A DNA stretch of 64,000 bases from Sphingopyxis sp. OPL5 (lineage in GTDB: Bacteria; Pseudomonadota; Alphaproteobacteria; Sphingomonadales; Sphingomonadaceae), in contig NZ_CP060725.1 in the NCBI RefSeq assembly GCF_003797775.2, forward strand, positions 3,590,001 to 3,654,000, given 5' to 3'. The translations under genes and the position numbers were made by a program. Of this stretch, positions 1-8,168 are shown in pieces (the first letter of the stretch is position 1; each line of letters opens with the position of its first letter). The notes under the pieces are model-generated. The model saw nothing but the letters and a program-made list of their open reading frames with translations. It searched no databases and was not told where the DNA came from.

Positions 1-1
1 C

Positions 2-934
2 ATCGAGTTGATCAATGAATTCGACCCCGCGGTCGTCGTCGGCTTCGGTGGCTATCCCTCGCTTCCCAGCCTGCTCGCCGCCAAGGCGACCGGGCGTCCG
101 AGCGTGATCCATGAGCAGAACGCCGTGCTCGGCCGCACCAACCGGTTGATGGCCTCGCGCGTCGACGCGATCGCGGTCGCCTATCGCAACATCCATCGTT
201 TCCCCGAAGCGCTGGCGCTCAAGCGCCACCTGACCGGCAACCCGGTGCGCGAGGAGGTCATCGCGATCCGCGAGGAAGGCTATCCGCCGCTTCCCGAGGA
301 CGGCATCCTGCGGCTGCTCGTCGTCGGCGGCAGCCTCGGCGCGACGGTGCTCAGCGAAGTCGTCCCCGCGGCGATCGCGATGCTGCCGCGCGCGCTGCTC
401 GACCGGTTGCAGATCGTCCAGCAGGCGCGCGAGGCCGACCTCGAGGCGGTGCGCGCCAGATATGCCGAACTCGGCGTTGCCGCCGAATGCGCGCCCTATT
501 TCGCCGATATCCCCGACCGCATGCGCTGGGCGCATCTGGTGATCGCGCGCGCGGGCGCCTCGACCGTCGCCGAACTCGCCTGCGCCGGCCGCCCGGCGGT
601 GTTCATTCCCTATCCGCACGCGATGGACGATCATCAGACCTACAATGTCGCCGATCTCGTCGAGGCGGGTGGCGCGGTGTCCTTCGCCCAGCCCGACTTC
701 ACCGCCGCGGCGCTTGCCAAGCAGATCCAGCGCATGGCGCTCGAACCCGGCGCGCTAGAGGACGCCGCGGCACGCGCCGCGAGCTGCGGGCTTCCCGACG
801 CGACGCGCGACCTCGCCGACCTCGTCGAATCGCTCGCCGCGCCGCCGATGATGGACGTCATCCGTGTCGGCGCCTCGTCGCGCTCGGCCGCCGTCGCGGG
901 CGGCGTCGCCGCGACGCGTTCGGGAGACCGCTGA
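2..934 (+). CDS. murG: UDP-GlcNAc--lipid I GlcNAc transferase MurG (5' truncated by window edge)
   Basis: MurG transfers GlcNAc from UDP-GlcNAc to lipid I at the inner face of the cytoplasmic membrane, making lipid II. The frame is open at the window edge, so roughly 80-90 N-terminal residues are missing; the TTG at position 8 is internal and not a start. Visible GT-B family motifs are [10 protein letters not shown] with the following [20 protein letters not shown] at the start of the C-terminal nucleotide-binding domain, and [20 protein letters not shown] with the HAMDDHQ loop that contacts UDP-GlcNAc. The C-terminus carries a short Ala/Ser-rich tail. The stop codon overlaps the murC start by one base, so the two are probably translationally coupled within the dcw cluster. 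Confidence 0.95.
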   Translation: MELINEFDPAVVVGFGGYPSLPSLLAAKATGRPSVIHEQNAVLGRTNRLMASRVDAIAVAYRNIHRFPEALALKRHLTGNPVREEVIAIREEGYPPLPEDGILRLLVVGGSLGATVLSEVVPAAIAMLPRALLDRLQIVQQAREADLEAVRARYAELGVAAECAPYFADIPDRMRWAHLVIARAGASTVAELACAGRPAVFIPYPHAMDDHQTYNVADLVEAGGAVSFAQPDFTAAALAKQIQRMALEPGALEDAAARAASCGLPDATRDLADLVESLAAPPMMDVIRVGASSRSAAVAGGVAATRSGDR

Positions 935-2367
935 TGCGCGGCGTCGCGACCGACATCGGCACCATCCACTTCATCGGCATCGGCGGCATCGGCATGTCGG
1001 GAATCGCCGAGGTGATGCACAACCTCGGCTATCAGGTGCAGGGCAGCGATATCGCCGACGGCTATGTGATCGAGGGGCTGCGCAAGCGCGGCATCAAGGT
1101 CGCGATCGGCCATGAGGCGTCGAACGTCGATGGCGTCGCGGTCGTCGTGACCTCGACCGCGGTCAAGCGCGGCAATCCCGAGGTCGAGGCGGCCTTGGCC
1201 GGCCGCATCCCGATCGTCCGCCGCGCCGAAATGCTCGCCGAACTGATGCGGCTGAAATCGACCGTCGCGATCGCCGGCACGCACGGCAAGACGACGACGA
1301 CCAGCCTCGTCGCGGCATTGCTCGACGCGGGCGGGATCGACCCGACCGTGATCAACGGCGGTATCATCAACAATTATGGCTCGAACGCGCGGCTTGGTGC
1401 GTCGGACTGGATGGTGGTCGAGGCCGACGAAAGCGACGGCAGCTTCCTGCGTCTCGACGGCACGATCGCGGTCGTCACCAACATCGATCCCGAACATCTC
1501 GACCATTATGGCAGCTTCGACGCGATCAAGGACGCCTTTGTCGAGTTCATCGAAAATGTGCCCTTCTATGGCGCCGCGATGCTCTGCCTCGACCATCCCG
1601 AGGTGCAGGCGATCATCCCGCGCATCCGCGACCGGCGGATCGTCACCTATGGTTTCTCGGCGCAGGCCGACGTGCGCGGCACCAATGTGACGCCGGGCGC
1701 CGACGGCAACCGCTTCGACGTCGTCGTGCGCGACCGCGACGGCAACAGCCGGACGATCGAGGGCATCCATTTGCCGATGTCGGGGCGCCACAATGTCCAG
1801 AACGCGCTCGCCGCGATCGCGGTGGCGCTGCATATGGGCGTGTCGGACGAGAAGGTCGCCTCGGGCTTCAACGGTTTCGCCGGGGTCAAGCGCCGCTTCA
1901 CCAAGGTCGGCGAGATCGCGGCGGGTGAGGGCGTGGTGACCGTCATCGACGATTATGCCCACCACCCCGTCGAAATCCGCGCCGTGCTCTCGGCCGCGCG
2001 CGAGGGTGTCGGGGCAGGGCGCGTCGTCGCGGTCGTCCAGCCGCACCGTTTCACCCGGCTTCGCGACCATATGGACGATTTCCAGCAGGCGTTTAACGAC
2101 GCCGACATCGTGCTCGCGCTGCCCGTCTACACCGCCGGCGAAAGCCCGATCGAGGGTGTGTCGTCGGACACGCTGGTGGCGGGTCTGCGCGATCGCGGGC
2201 ATCGCCAGGCGTCGACCGTCGCCGACGCCGACGCGCTCGCGGCCGCCATCGCCCGGTCGATCGCCGCGGGCGACCTCGGTGCAGGCGACAAGATCATCTG
2301 CCTCGGCGCGGGCGACATCACCAAAATGGCGGCGGGTTTGGCCGCGGCGGTGGAGCGCGCGGCGTGA
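934..2367 (+). CDS. murC: UDP-N-acetylmuramate--L-alanine ligase MurC
   Basis: A 477-residue cytoplasmic Mur ligase that adds L-Ala to UDP-MurNAc using ATP. The N-terminal Rossmann motif [12 protein letters not shown] lies near residues 12-23. The ATP P-loop GTHGKTT is at about 115-121 with Lys119. The central domain has EADESDGSF and [11 protein letters not shown], and the C-terminal domain contains [10 protein letters not shown] and [11 protein letters not shown]. Length and domain order are standard for MurC. The ATG start overlaps the murG stop by one base. The 115-bp gap to murB holds an inverted repeat and is the only sizeable break between murG and ftsQ. Confidence 0.97.
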   Translation: MRGVATDIGTIHFIGIGGIGMSGIAEVMHNLGYQVQGSDIADGYVIEGLRKRGIKVAIGHEASNVDGVAVVVTSTAVKRGNPEVEAALAGRIPIVRRAEMLAELMRLKSTVAIAGTHGKTTTTSLVAALLDAGGIDPTVINGGIINNYGSNARLGASDWMVVEADESDGSFLRLDGTIAVVTNIDPEHLDHYGSFDAIKDAFVEFIENVPFYGAAMLCLDHPEVQAIIPRIRDRRIVTYGFSAQADVRGTNVTPGADGNRFDVVVRDRDGNSRTIEGIHLPMSGRHNVQNALAAIAVALHMGVSDEKVASGFNGFAGVKRRFTKVGEIAAGEGVVTVIDDYAHHPVEIRAVLSAAREGVGAGRVVAVVQPHRFTRLRDHMDDFQQAFNDADIVLALPVYTAGESPIEGVSSDTLVAGLRDRGHRQASTVADADALAAAIARSIAAGDLGAGDKIICLGAGDITKMAAGLAAAVERAA

Positions 2368-2393
2368 CAAGCTTCTCCGTTCCCATCCCATCT

Positions 2394-2467
2394 CCGTTTG
2401 TGTCGAGCGAAGTCGAGACACGCCGGCGCAGCGCCACGCGTCCCTCGACTTCGCTCGGGACGAACGG
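2394..2467. repeat. intergenic inverted repeat, sphingomonad-type palindrome
   Basis: Two arms of about 29 bases (2394-2422 and 2439-2467) are near-perfect inverted copies sharing the core CGAGCGAAGTCGAG. They flank a GC-rich loop between murC and murB. Read through, one arm would encode the VPSEVEG-type peptide commonly seen in spurious translations of this kind of repeat. It could fold as an mRNA hairpin within the operon and is probably a dispersed REP-like element rather than a terminator, because no T-tract follows. Confidence 0.75.
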
Positions 2468-2482
2468 GGAAGGGATGCGGTT

Positions 2483-3394
2483 GTGAGCGACCTGGCCACC
2501 CTCCCGGCCGTGCGCGGCAAGCTGACGGCAAAGGCGCCGCTGGCGCCGCTCGTCTGGTTCAAGTCGGGCGGCCCCGCAGACTGGCTGTTCGAGCCGAAGG
2601 ACGCAGACGATCTTGCCGATTTCCTGCGAGACCTTGATCCGGCGATCCCGGTGATGGCGCTCGGCCTCGGGTCGAACCTGATCGTGCGCGATGGGGGTTT
2701 CCCCGGCGTCGTCGTCCGGCTGGGCAAGGCCTTCGCGAAGATCACTGCTTCGGCCGACAAGGGTGGCGACCGCTTCGTTACGGCCGGCGGAGGCGCGCCG
2801 GGTATCTCCGTTGCTTCTGCGGCTCGCGATGCCGGGATCGCAGGCACGGAATTTCTTCGCGGAATCCCCGGCACTGTCGGCGGGGCGGTCCGGATGAATG
2901 CTGGTGCTTACGGGCGCGAAGTACAGGATATTTTGGTCAGCGCCGACGTGGTTCTCCGCACTGGCGAAATCAAAACGCTGCTCAATTGGCAATTGGAATA
3001 TACCTACCGTCATTCCGGTCTGCCCGAAGGCAGCATTGTCGTTTCAGCTGTCTTCCACGGCCACCCCGGCGAACCCGCCGCGATCCAGGCCGAAATGGAC
3101 CGCATCTCGGCAAGCCGCGAGGCGTCACAGCCGCTGCGCTCGAAGACCGGCGGTTCGACCTTCAAGAACCCCGACGGCCACAAGGCCTGGCAGCTGGTCG
3201 ACGAGGCCGGCTGCCGCGGCTTCGCGGTCGGCGGCGCGCAGGTCAGCGAGAAGCACACCAATTTCCTCATCAACACCGGCGAGGCGACAAGCGCCGACAT
3301 CGAAGCGCTCGGCGAGGAAGTCCGTCGGCGGGTCAAGGCCAAGAGCGGCATCGAATTGCAGTGGGAAATTCAGCGCGTGGGAGTGAAGAAGTGA
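2483..3394 (+). CDS. murB: UDP-N-acetylenolpyruvoylglucosamine reductase MurB
   Basis: A 303-residue FAD-dependent reductase that makes UDP-MurNAc from UDP-GlcNAc-enolpyruvate with NADPH. The GTG start at 2483 is chosen because a purine-rich GGGGAAGGG lies just upstream and the family N-terminus begins here; in-frame upstream sequence runs into the repeat. FAD-binding motifs are GLGSNLIVRDGGFPGVV and GIPGTVGGAVRMNAGAYG. The active-site region has KTGGSTFKNP, where the Ser donates a proton, and SEKHTNFLINTGEAT near the end. The last codons overlap the ddl start by four bases (GTGA). Confidence 0.96.
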   Translation: MSDLATLPAVRGKLTAKAPLAPLVWFKSGGPADWLFEPKDADDLADFLRDLDPAIPVMALGLGSNLIVRDGGFPGVVVRLGKAFAKITASADKGGDRFVTAGGGAPGISVASAARDAGIAGTEFLRGIPGTVGGAVRMNAGAYGREVQDILVSADVVLRTGEIKTLLNWQLEYTYRHSGLPEGSIVVSAVFHGHPGEPAAIQAEMDRISASREASQPLRSKTGGSTFKNPDGHKAWQLVDEAGCRGFAVGGAQVSEKHTNFLINTGEATSADIEALGEEVRRRVKAKSGIELQWEIQRVGVKK

Positions 3395-4314
3395 GCCGGG
3401 GTCCGTGGCATGTCGCCGTCCTGATGGGCGGCTGGTCCGCCGAGCGCGAAGTCTCGCTGATGAGCGGCAAGGGCATCGCCGACGCGCTGGAATCGCGCGG
3501 GCACCGGGTCACGCGCATCGATATGGACCGTGACGTCGCGCGGCGGCTCGCCGATGCCAATCCCGACGTCGTCTTCAACGCGCTCCACGGTGTCCCCGGC
3601 GAGGATGGCACGGTGCAGGGCATGCTCGACCTGATGGGCCTCAAATATACCCACAGCGGCCTCGTCACCTCGGTGATCGCGATCGACAAGGAACTGACCA
3701 AGCAGGCGCTCGTCCCCCACGGCATCCCGATGCCGGTCGGCACGATGGTCGACAGCGAAAGCCTGTTTTCGGTCGACCCGCTGCCGCGCCCCTATGTGCT
3801 GAAACCCGTCAACGAGGGCTCGTCGGTCGGGGTCGCGATCGTCAAGGACGACAGCAATTACGGCAATCCGATCGCGCGCGGCGCGGTCGGGCCCTGGCAG
3901 GAATTCGACCGGCTGCTCGCCGAACCCTTCATCAAGGGCCGCGAACTGACCGTCGCGGTGCTCGGCGATCAGGCGCTCGGGGTTACCGAACTGCGGGTGA
4001 AGTCGGGCTTCTACGACTATGACGCCAAATATACCGACGGGCTGACCGAGCATGTCTGCCCCGCCGAGGTCCCCGATGACATCGCTGAGCGCATGAAGGA
4101 CCTCGCGGTCCAGGCGCACCGCCTGCTCGGCTGCAAGGGGGCTTCGCGCTCCGATTTTCGCTGGGACGACGAACATGGCCTCGCGGGCATCTTCCTGCTC
4201 GAGGTCAACACCCAGCCGGGGATGACGCCGCTCAGCCTCGTGCCCGAACAGGCACGCGCGATCGGCATGGATTATGCGGAACTGGTCGAACGCATCGTGG
4301 GGGAAGCATTATGA
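3391..4314 (+). CDS. ddl: D-alanine--D-alanine ligase Ddl
   Basis: A 307-residue ATP-grasp ligase that makes D-Ala-D-Ala for the peptidoglycan stem peptide. The GTG start overlaps the murB stop (GTGA). Motifs are LMGGWSAEREVSL at the N-terminus, ALHGVPGEDGTVQG, the DKELTKQ ATP-grasp entry, VLKPVNEGSSVGVAI, EPFIKGRELTVAVLG, and the C-terminal metal/ATP site LLEVNTQPGMTPLSLVPEQA. It has the usual length, and its place between murB and ftsQ is typical of alphaproteobacterial dcw clusters. A second, divergent ATP-grasp protein of the same fold is encoded at 46146-47174 and is not a cell-wall gene by context. Confidence 0.97.
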   Translation: MSRGPWHVAVLMGGWSAEREVSLMSGKGIADALESRGHRVTRIDMDRDVARRLADANPDVVFNALHGVPGEDGTVQGMLDLMGLKYTHSGLVTSVIAIDKELTKQALVPHGIPMPVGTMVDSESLFSVDPLPRPYVLKPVNEGSSVGVAIVKDDSNYGNPIARGAVGPWQEFDRLLAEPFIKGRELTVAVLGDQALGVTELRVKSGFYDYDAKYTDGLTEHVCPAEVPDDIAERMKDLAVQAHRLLGCKGASRSDFRWDDEHGLAGIFLLEVNTQPGMTPLSLVPEQARAIGMDYAELVERIVGEAL

Positions 4315-5249
4315 GCCAGAAGATCAAGCGGCCGACGTCCGCGCCGCGCCGCCCGGCGCGCGCGCCCAAGAAGCGCAAGACGATCAAGACGTCGCGCGTC
4401 GACGCGGTGATCAACGCGCTGCCGATCAGTCCGCAGCGGCTGCAGCAGGTCGCCAACTGGACGATCGGCCTCGGCCTGTTCGCCGTGGTCGGTCTTGCCG
4501 CCCATGCGACGGGCGTGACGGCAAAGGTGCAGGAGGAATATGCGCAGGCGGTCGGCCGCGCCGGCTTCCAGGTCAAGAAGGTCGAGGTCGTCGGCGCCGA
4601 CCGCATCGACCGGCTCAAGGTCTATGACATCGCGCTGGCGCAGAAGGACCGCTCGATGGCGGCGCTCGACCTCGAAGGGGTGCGCGGCGACCTGATGAAA
4701 TATGGCTGGATCAAGGATGCGCGCGTCTCGCGCCGCCTGCCCGACACGCTCGTCGTCGACATCGTCGAGCGCACCCCGGCGGCGATCTGGCAGCACAACA
4801 ACCGGCTGTCGCTGATCGACGAAAATGGCGTCGTGCTCGAACCCGTCACCATCGCGACGATGCCCGACCTGCCGCTCGTCATCGGGCCGAAGGCGAACCA
4901 GCGCTCGCAGGACCTCGACCGCCTGCTCGCCGAAGCGAGCAGCCTCAAGGAATTGCTCGCCGGTGCGACCTGGGTCGGCAACCGCCGCTGGGATCTGCGT
5001 TTCCGCAGCGGCGAGACGCTGTCGCTGCCCGAAGGCGAGACCGAGGCCAAGGCCGCGCTCGCCAAATTCGCGCATATGGACGGCGCCAACCGGTTGCTCG
5101 GACGCGGTATCCTGCGCTTCGACATGCGCGACCCCAACCGTTTTGTGCTACGCTTGCCGCACGAAGGACAGGTCGCGCCCGCGAAGCTCGAAGGCGCGCG
5201 CGCCGCCGCCGACGCGCTGGCCGCGGCGACCGCGGCCGAAGAAGGATAG
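4311..5249 (+). CDS. ftsQ: cell division protein FtsQ
   Basis: A bitopic division protein of 312 residues that links the cytoplasmic Z-ring machinery to the FtsBL complex. It starts with a very basic cytoplasmic tail (Lys/Arg-rich, about 1-45). One transmembrane helix spans roughly 47-68 (WTIGLGLFAVVGLAAHATGV). A periplasmic POTRA domain follows, beginning near FQVKKVEVVGADRIDRLKV, and then the FtsQ/DivIB beta domain with RRLPDTLVVDIVERTPAAIW. The ATG overlaps the ddl stop (ATGA). The C-terminus ends in an Ala-rich stretch. Confidence 0.94.
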   Translation: MSQKIKRPTSAPRRPARAPKKRKTIKTSRVDAVINALPISPQRLQQVANWTIGLGLFAVVGLAAHATGVTAKVQEEYAQAVGRAGFQVKKVEVVGADRIDRLKVYDIALAQKDRSMAALDLEGVRGDLMKYGWIKDARVSRRLPDTLVVDIVERTPAAIWQHNNRLSLIDENGVVLEPVTIATMPDLPLVIGPKANQRSQDLDRLLAEASSLKELLAGATWVGNRRWDLRFRSGETLSLPEGETEAKAALAKFAHMDGANRLLGRGILRFDMRDPNRFVLRLPHEGQVAPAKLEGARAAADALAAATAAEEG

Positions 5250-5253
5250 GGCG

Positions 5254-6510
5254 ATGGCGCCGCCGCGCATCGAGAAAATCATCACCGCGCTCGATGTCGG
5301 GTCGTGGAAGGTGTGCGCGCTGATCGCGGGGCAGACCGCCGACGGCGCGCTCCACGTCCTCGGCACCGGCCAGCGCGAAAGCCGCGGCGTCCAGCGCGGC
5401 TATGTCGCCGACATGGAACAGACCGAACATGTGGTGCGCGAGGCGATCGAACAGGCCGAACGCATCGCCGGGCTCAACATCGACGATGTCTGGGTCGCCT
5501 TCTCGGCGGGCAGCCTCTTGAGCGACGTCGCCCCGATCGAAAGCGAACTCGGCGGCCATCGCATCGAACAGGAGGATGTCGACGACCTGCTCGCCGCGGG
5601 CCGCGCCGGCATCGATCCCGAAGGCCGCATGATCCTCCACGCCCAGCCCGCGCTCTACACGCTCGACGGCCTCACCGGGGTCAAGAACCCGATCGGCCTC
5701 CACGCCGACCGGCTCGGCGTCGACATCCATATCATCATGGCCGACGGTGCCCCGGTGCGGAACCTCGAGGCCGCGGTGCGCCAGGCGCATCTCGACGTCA
5801 ACGCCGTGGTCGCCTCGCCGATCGCCGCCGGCCTGTCGTGCCTCTCCGACGAGGAACGCGACCTCGGCGTCGCGCTTGTCGAACTCGGCGCGTCGGTGAC
5901 CACCGTTTCGCTCTATGCCGGCGGCATGCTCGTCGAAATGGCGTCGCTGCCCTTCGGCGCCAGCGACATCACCGACGATATCGCCTCGGCCTTCGGCATC
6001 CGCCGCAGCCAGGCGCAGCGCCTGCAGAGCTTCTACGGCTCGGCCTCGGCCAGCCCGCGCGACAACAACGAGATCATCGAACTCGAACCCGGCGCGCCGA
6101 GCGGATCGGAATCGCCGCGCATCACCCGCGCCCAGCTTGTCACCGTGATCCGCCAGCGCCTCGACGCGATGATGGGAGAGATCGGCAGGACGTTGAAAGA
6201 CCTGCATTTCGTCGGCCCGATCGGCCGCCAGGTGGTGCTCGTCGGCGGCGGCGCCGACCTGAAGGGCATCGCCGACTACACCCAGAGCGCGCTCGGTCGC
6301 GCGGCGCGGGTCGGCCGTCCGAAGGGGCTTCTCGGGCTGCCCGATGCCCATTCTGGGCCGGCTTTCGCGACGCTCGCCGGGCTGGTGCTTTACGCCGCGT
6401 CGGACCCGGTGGACCTGCGCGACCTGCCGATGATGTCGCAGGACGTCTATCGTCCGCGCAGTACCGGAATTATCAATCGCCTGATGGCTGCACTTAAAAA
6501 CAGTTTCTAG
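5254..6510 (+). CDS. ftsA: cell division protein FtsA
   Basis: A 418-residue actin-fold protein that tethers FtsZ to the membrane. The ATG at 5254 lies four bases after the ftsQ stop; the reading frame extends upstream within ftsQ but without family similarity. Motifs are ALDVGSWKVCALIA (phosphate 1), the SHS2/1C domain region RGYVADMEQTEHVV, VALVELGASVTTVSLYAGG (phosphate 2) and VVLVGGGADLKGI (adenosine motif). The C-terminal IINRLMAALKNSF is an amphipathic helix matching the FtsA membrane-targeting sequence. Confidence 0.96.
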   Translation: MAPPRIEKIITALDVGSWKVCALIAGQTADGALHVLGTGQRESRGVQRGYVADMEQTEHVVREAIEQAERIAGLNIDDVWVAFSAGSLLSDVAPIESELGGHRIEQEDVDDLLAAGRAGIDPEGRMILHAQPALYTLDGLTGVKNPIGLHADRLGVDIHIIMADGAPVRNLEAAVRQAHLDVNAVVASPIAAGLSCLSDEERDLGVALVELGASVTTVSLYAGGMLVEMASLPFGASDITDDIASAFGIRRSQAQRLQSFYGSASASPRDNNEIIELEPGAPSGSESPRITRAQLVTVIRQRLDAMMGEIGRTLKDLHFVGPIGRQVVLVGGGADLKGIADYTQSALGRAARVGRPKGLLGLPDAHSGPAFATLAGLVLYAASDPVDLRDLPMMSQDVYRPRSTGIINRLMAALKNSF

Positions 6511-6660
6511 CGACGAGTTGCGCGAAAGGGTTAATTTTTTGAGTGATTCCGGCGTCACAATAGTGCAATGCGGTAACGGATATCGGGGCGGCGGGACCAC
6601 CGCCCGTGGGTCGCACGATGAGGAAGCGGCAAGGGTTCGCCGCTGCAGGGAGATTATTTG

Positions 6661-8115
6661 ATGAGCATCAATATTGGCCCGCCGCAGGTCGATGAGCTGA
6701 AGCCGCGGATCGCGGTGATCGGCGTCGGCGGTGCCGGCGGCAATGCCATCGCCAACATGATCGCGGCCAAGGTCGAGGGGGTCGATTTCATCGTCGCCAA
6801 CACCGACGCGCAGGCGCTGAACGCGTCGCCGGCCGAACGCCGCATCCAGCTCGGCGCGCAGATCACCCAGGGCCTCGGCGCGGGTTCGCGGCCCGAGGTC
6901 GGGCGCGCGGCGGCCGAGGAAACGATCGCGCAGGTCGAGGACGCGCTCGACGGCGCGCACATGTGCTTCATCGCGGCCGGCATGGGCGGCGGCACCGGGA
7001 CCGGTGCGGCGCCGGTGATCGCCAAGGCGGCGCGCGACCGCGGCATCCTGACCGTCGGCGTGGTGACCAAGCCCTTCATGTTCGAAGGCGCGCGGCGCAT
7101 GCGCTCGGCCGATGCCGGCATCGCCGAGCTGCAGGACCATGTCGACACGCTGATCGTCATTCCGAACCAGAATCTGTTCCTGGTCGCCAACCCGAACACG
7201 ACCTTCAAAGAAGCCTTCACCATGGCCGACGAAGTGTTGCAGCAGGGCGTGCGCGGGATCACCGACCTGATGGTCATGCCCGGCCTGATCAACCTCGACT
7301 TCGCCGACGTGCGCAGCGTGATGCGCGAAATGGGCAAGGCGATGATGGGCACCGGCGAAGCCGAAGGCGACGGCCGCGCGCTCGAAGCGGCGCAAAAGGC
7401 GATCGCCAACCCGTTGCTCGACGGCGTGTCGATGGCGGGCGCCAAGGGCGTCATCGTCTCGATCGTCGGCGGCGAGGACATGCGCCTGATGGAAGTCGAC
7501 GAGGCTGCCAACCACATCCGCGAACTCGTCGATCCCGACGCCAACATCATCTGGGGCAGCGCCTTCAACGAAGCGCTGCAGGGCAAGATCCGGGTGTCGG
7601 TCGTCGCGACCGGCATCGACGGCACCGGCGAAGCCGCACCGGCTCCCGCCGCGACGCGCAGCTTCTCCTTCGCTCCGGCGCGCAGTGCGGCACCCGCCGC
7701 GGCGCCGGTCGTCGAAGAGCCGGTCGAGGAAGCGCCCTTCGAAGCGGCGGTCGAGGCTCCGCCCGTTGCCGCCGATCCGGCGCCGGGTTTCTCGCTCGGC
7801 GACAGCGCTCCGTCCGCGCCCGCGGCACGCGTCGAGGAAGAGCCGATGGAACTGTCGAACATCGCCGCGACCTACGACGACACGGCGGATGAGCTGGTCC
7901 TCGGGCAGCCCGAAGCGGCGGCTCCGGCCTATCAGCCCGCTCCGGCGCCCGAACCCGCCGCCGACGAGGCGCCGTCGCGCGCAATCGGTGGCGGCACCCT
8001 GTTCGAACGCATGTCGCGCCTGTCGCGCGGCGCCGCGCCGGCCGAGGGTGAGGAAGAGGGCAAGGAAGACGGGGTCGATATCCCGCGCTTCCTTAACCGC
8101 CAGAACAACCAGTAA
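6661..8115 (+). CDS. ftsZ: cell division GTPase FtsZ
   Basis: A 484-residue tubulin-like GTPase that polymerises into the Z ring. The start is ATG 6661; a TTG immediately before it is in frame but unnecessary. Motifs are [13 protein letters not shown] at the N-terminus, the tubulin signature GGGTGTG at residues 109-115, and the T7-loop region [11 protein letters not shown]. Residues from about 320 to 465 form a long Ala/Pro/Glu-rich linker, as is common in alphaproteobacteria. The extreme C-terminus [13 protein letters not shown] is the conserved FtsA-binding peptide. A 150-bp leader separates it from ftsA and probably holds its own promoter, though no single site could be picked confidently. 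Confidence 0.97.
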   Translation: MSINIGPPQVDELKPRIAVIGVGGAGGNAIANMIAAKVEGVDFIVANTDAQALNASPAERRIQLGAQITQGLGAGSRPEVGRAAAEETIAQVEDALDGAHMCFIAAGMGGGTGTGAAPVIAKAARDRGILTVGVVTKPFMFEGARRMRSADAGIAELQDHVDTLIVIPNQNLFLVANPNTTFKEAFTMADEVLQQGVRGITDLMVMPGLINLDFADVRSVMREMGKAMMGTGEAEGDGRALEAAQKAIANPLLDGVSMAGAKGVIVSIVGGEDMRLMEVDEAANHIRELVDPDANIIWGSAFNEALQGKIRVSVVATGIDGTGEAAPAPAATRSFSFAPARSAAPAAAPVVEEPVEEAPFEAAVEAPPVAADPAPGFSLGDSAPSAPAARVEEEPMELSNIAATYDDTADELVLGQPEAAAPAYQPAPAPEPAADEAPSRAIGGGTLFERMSRLSRGAAPAEGEEEGKEDGVDIPRFLNRQNNQ

Positions 8116-8168
8116 CGGGGCGATCATACCGCCGCCGTCCTTCAGGGCAGGGCGGCGCGGAAATCGGG

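Noticed and set aside
640..2874. 744-codon minus-strand frame across murC and murB
   Set aside because: Shadow of murC/murB; it also runs through the intergenic palindrome, where it yields the typical repeat-derived peptide.
6511..6660. CtrA box or methylation-linked control in the ftsZ leader (GATTC at 6545-6549, TTAATTTTTT nearby)
   Set aside because: No TTAA-N7-TTAA match is present, and one GANTC site is expected by chance.
4945..8127. 1060-codon minus-strand frame across ftsQ, ftsA and ftsZ
   Set aside because: Antisense to three well-defined genes and low-complexity in translation (Arg/Asp/Gly-rich).
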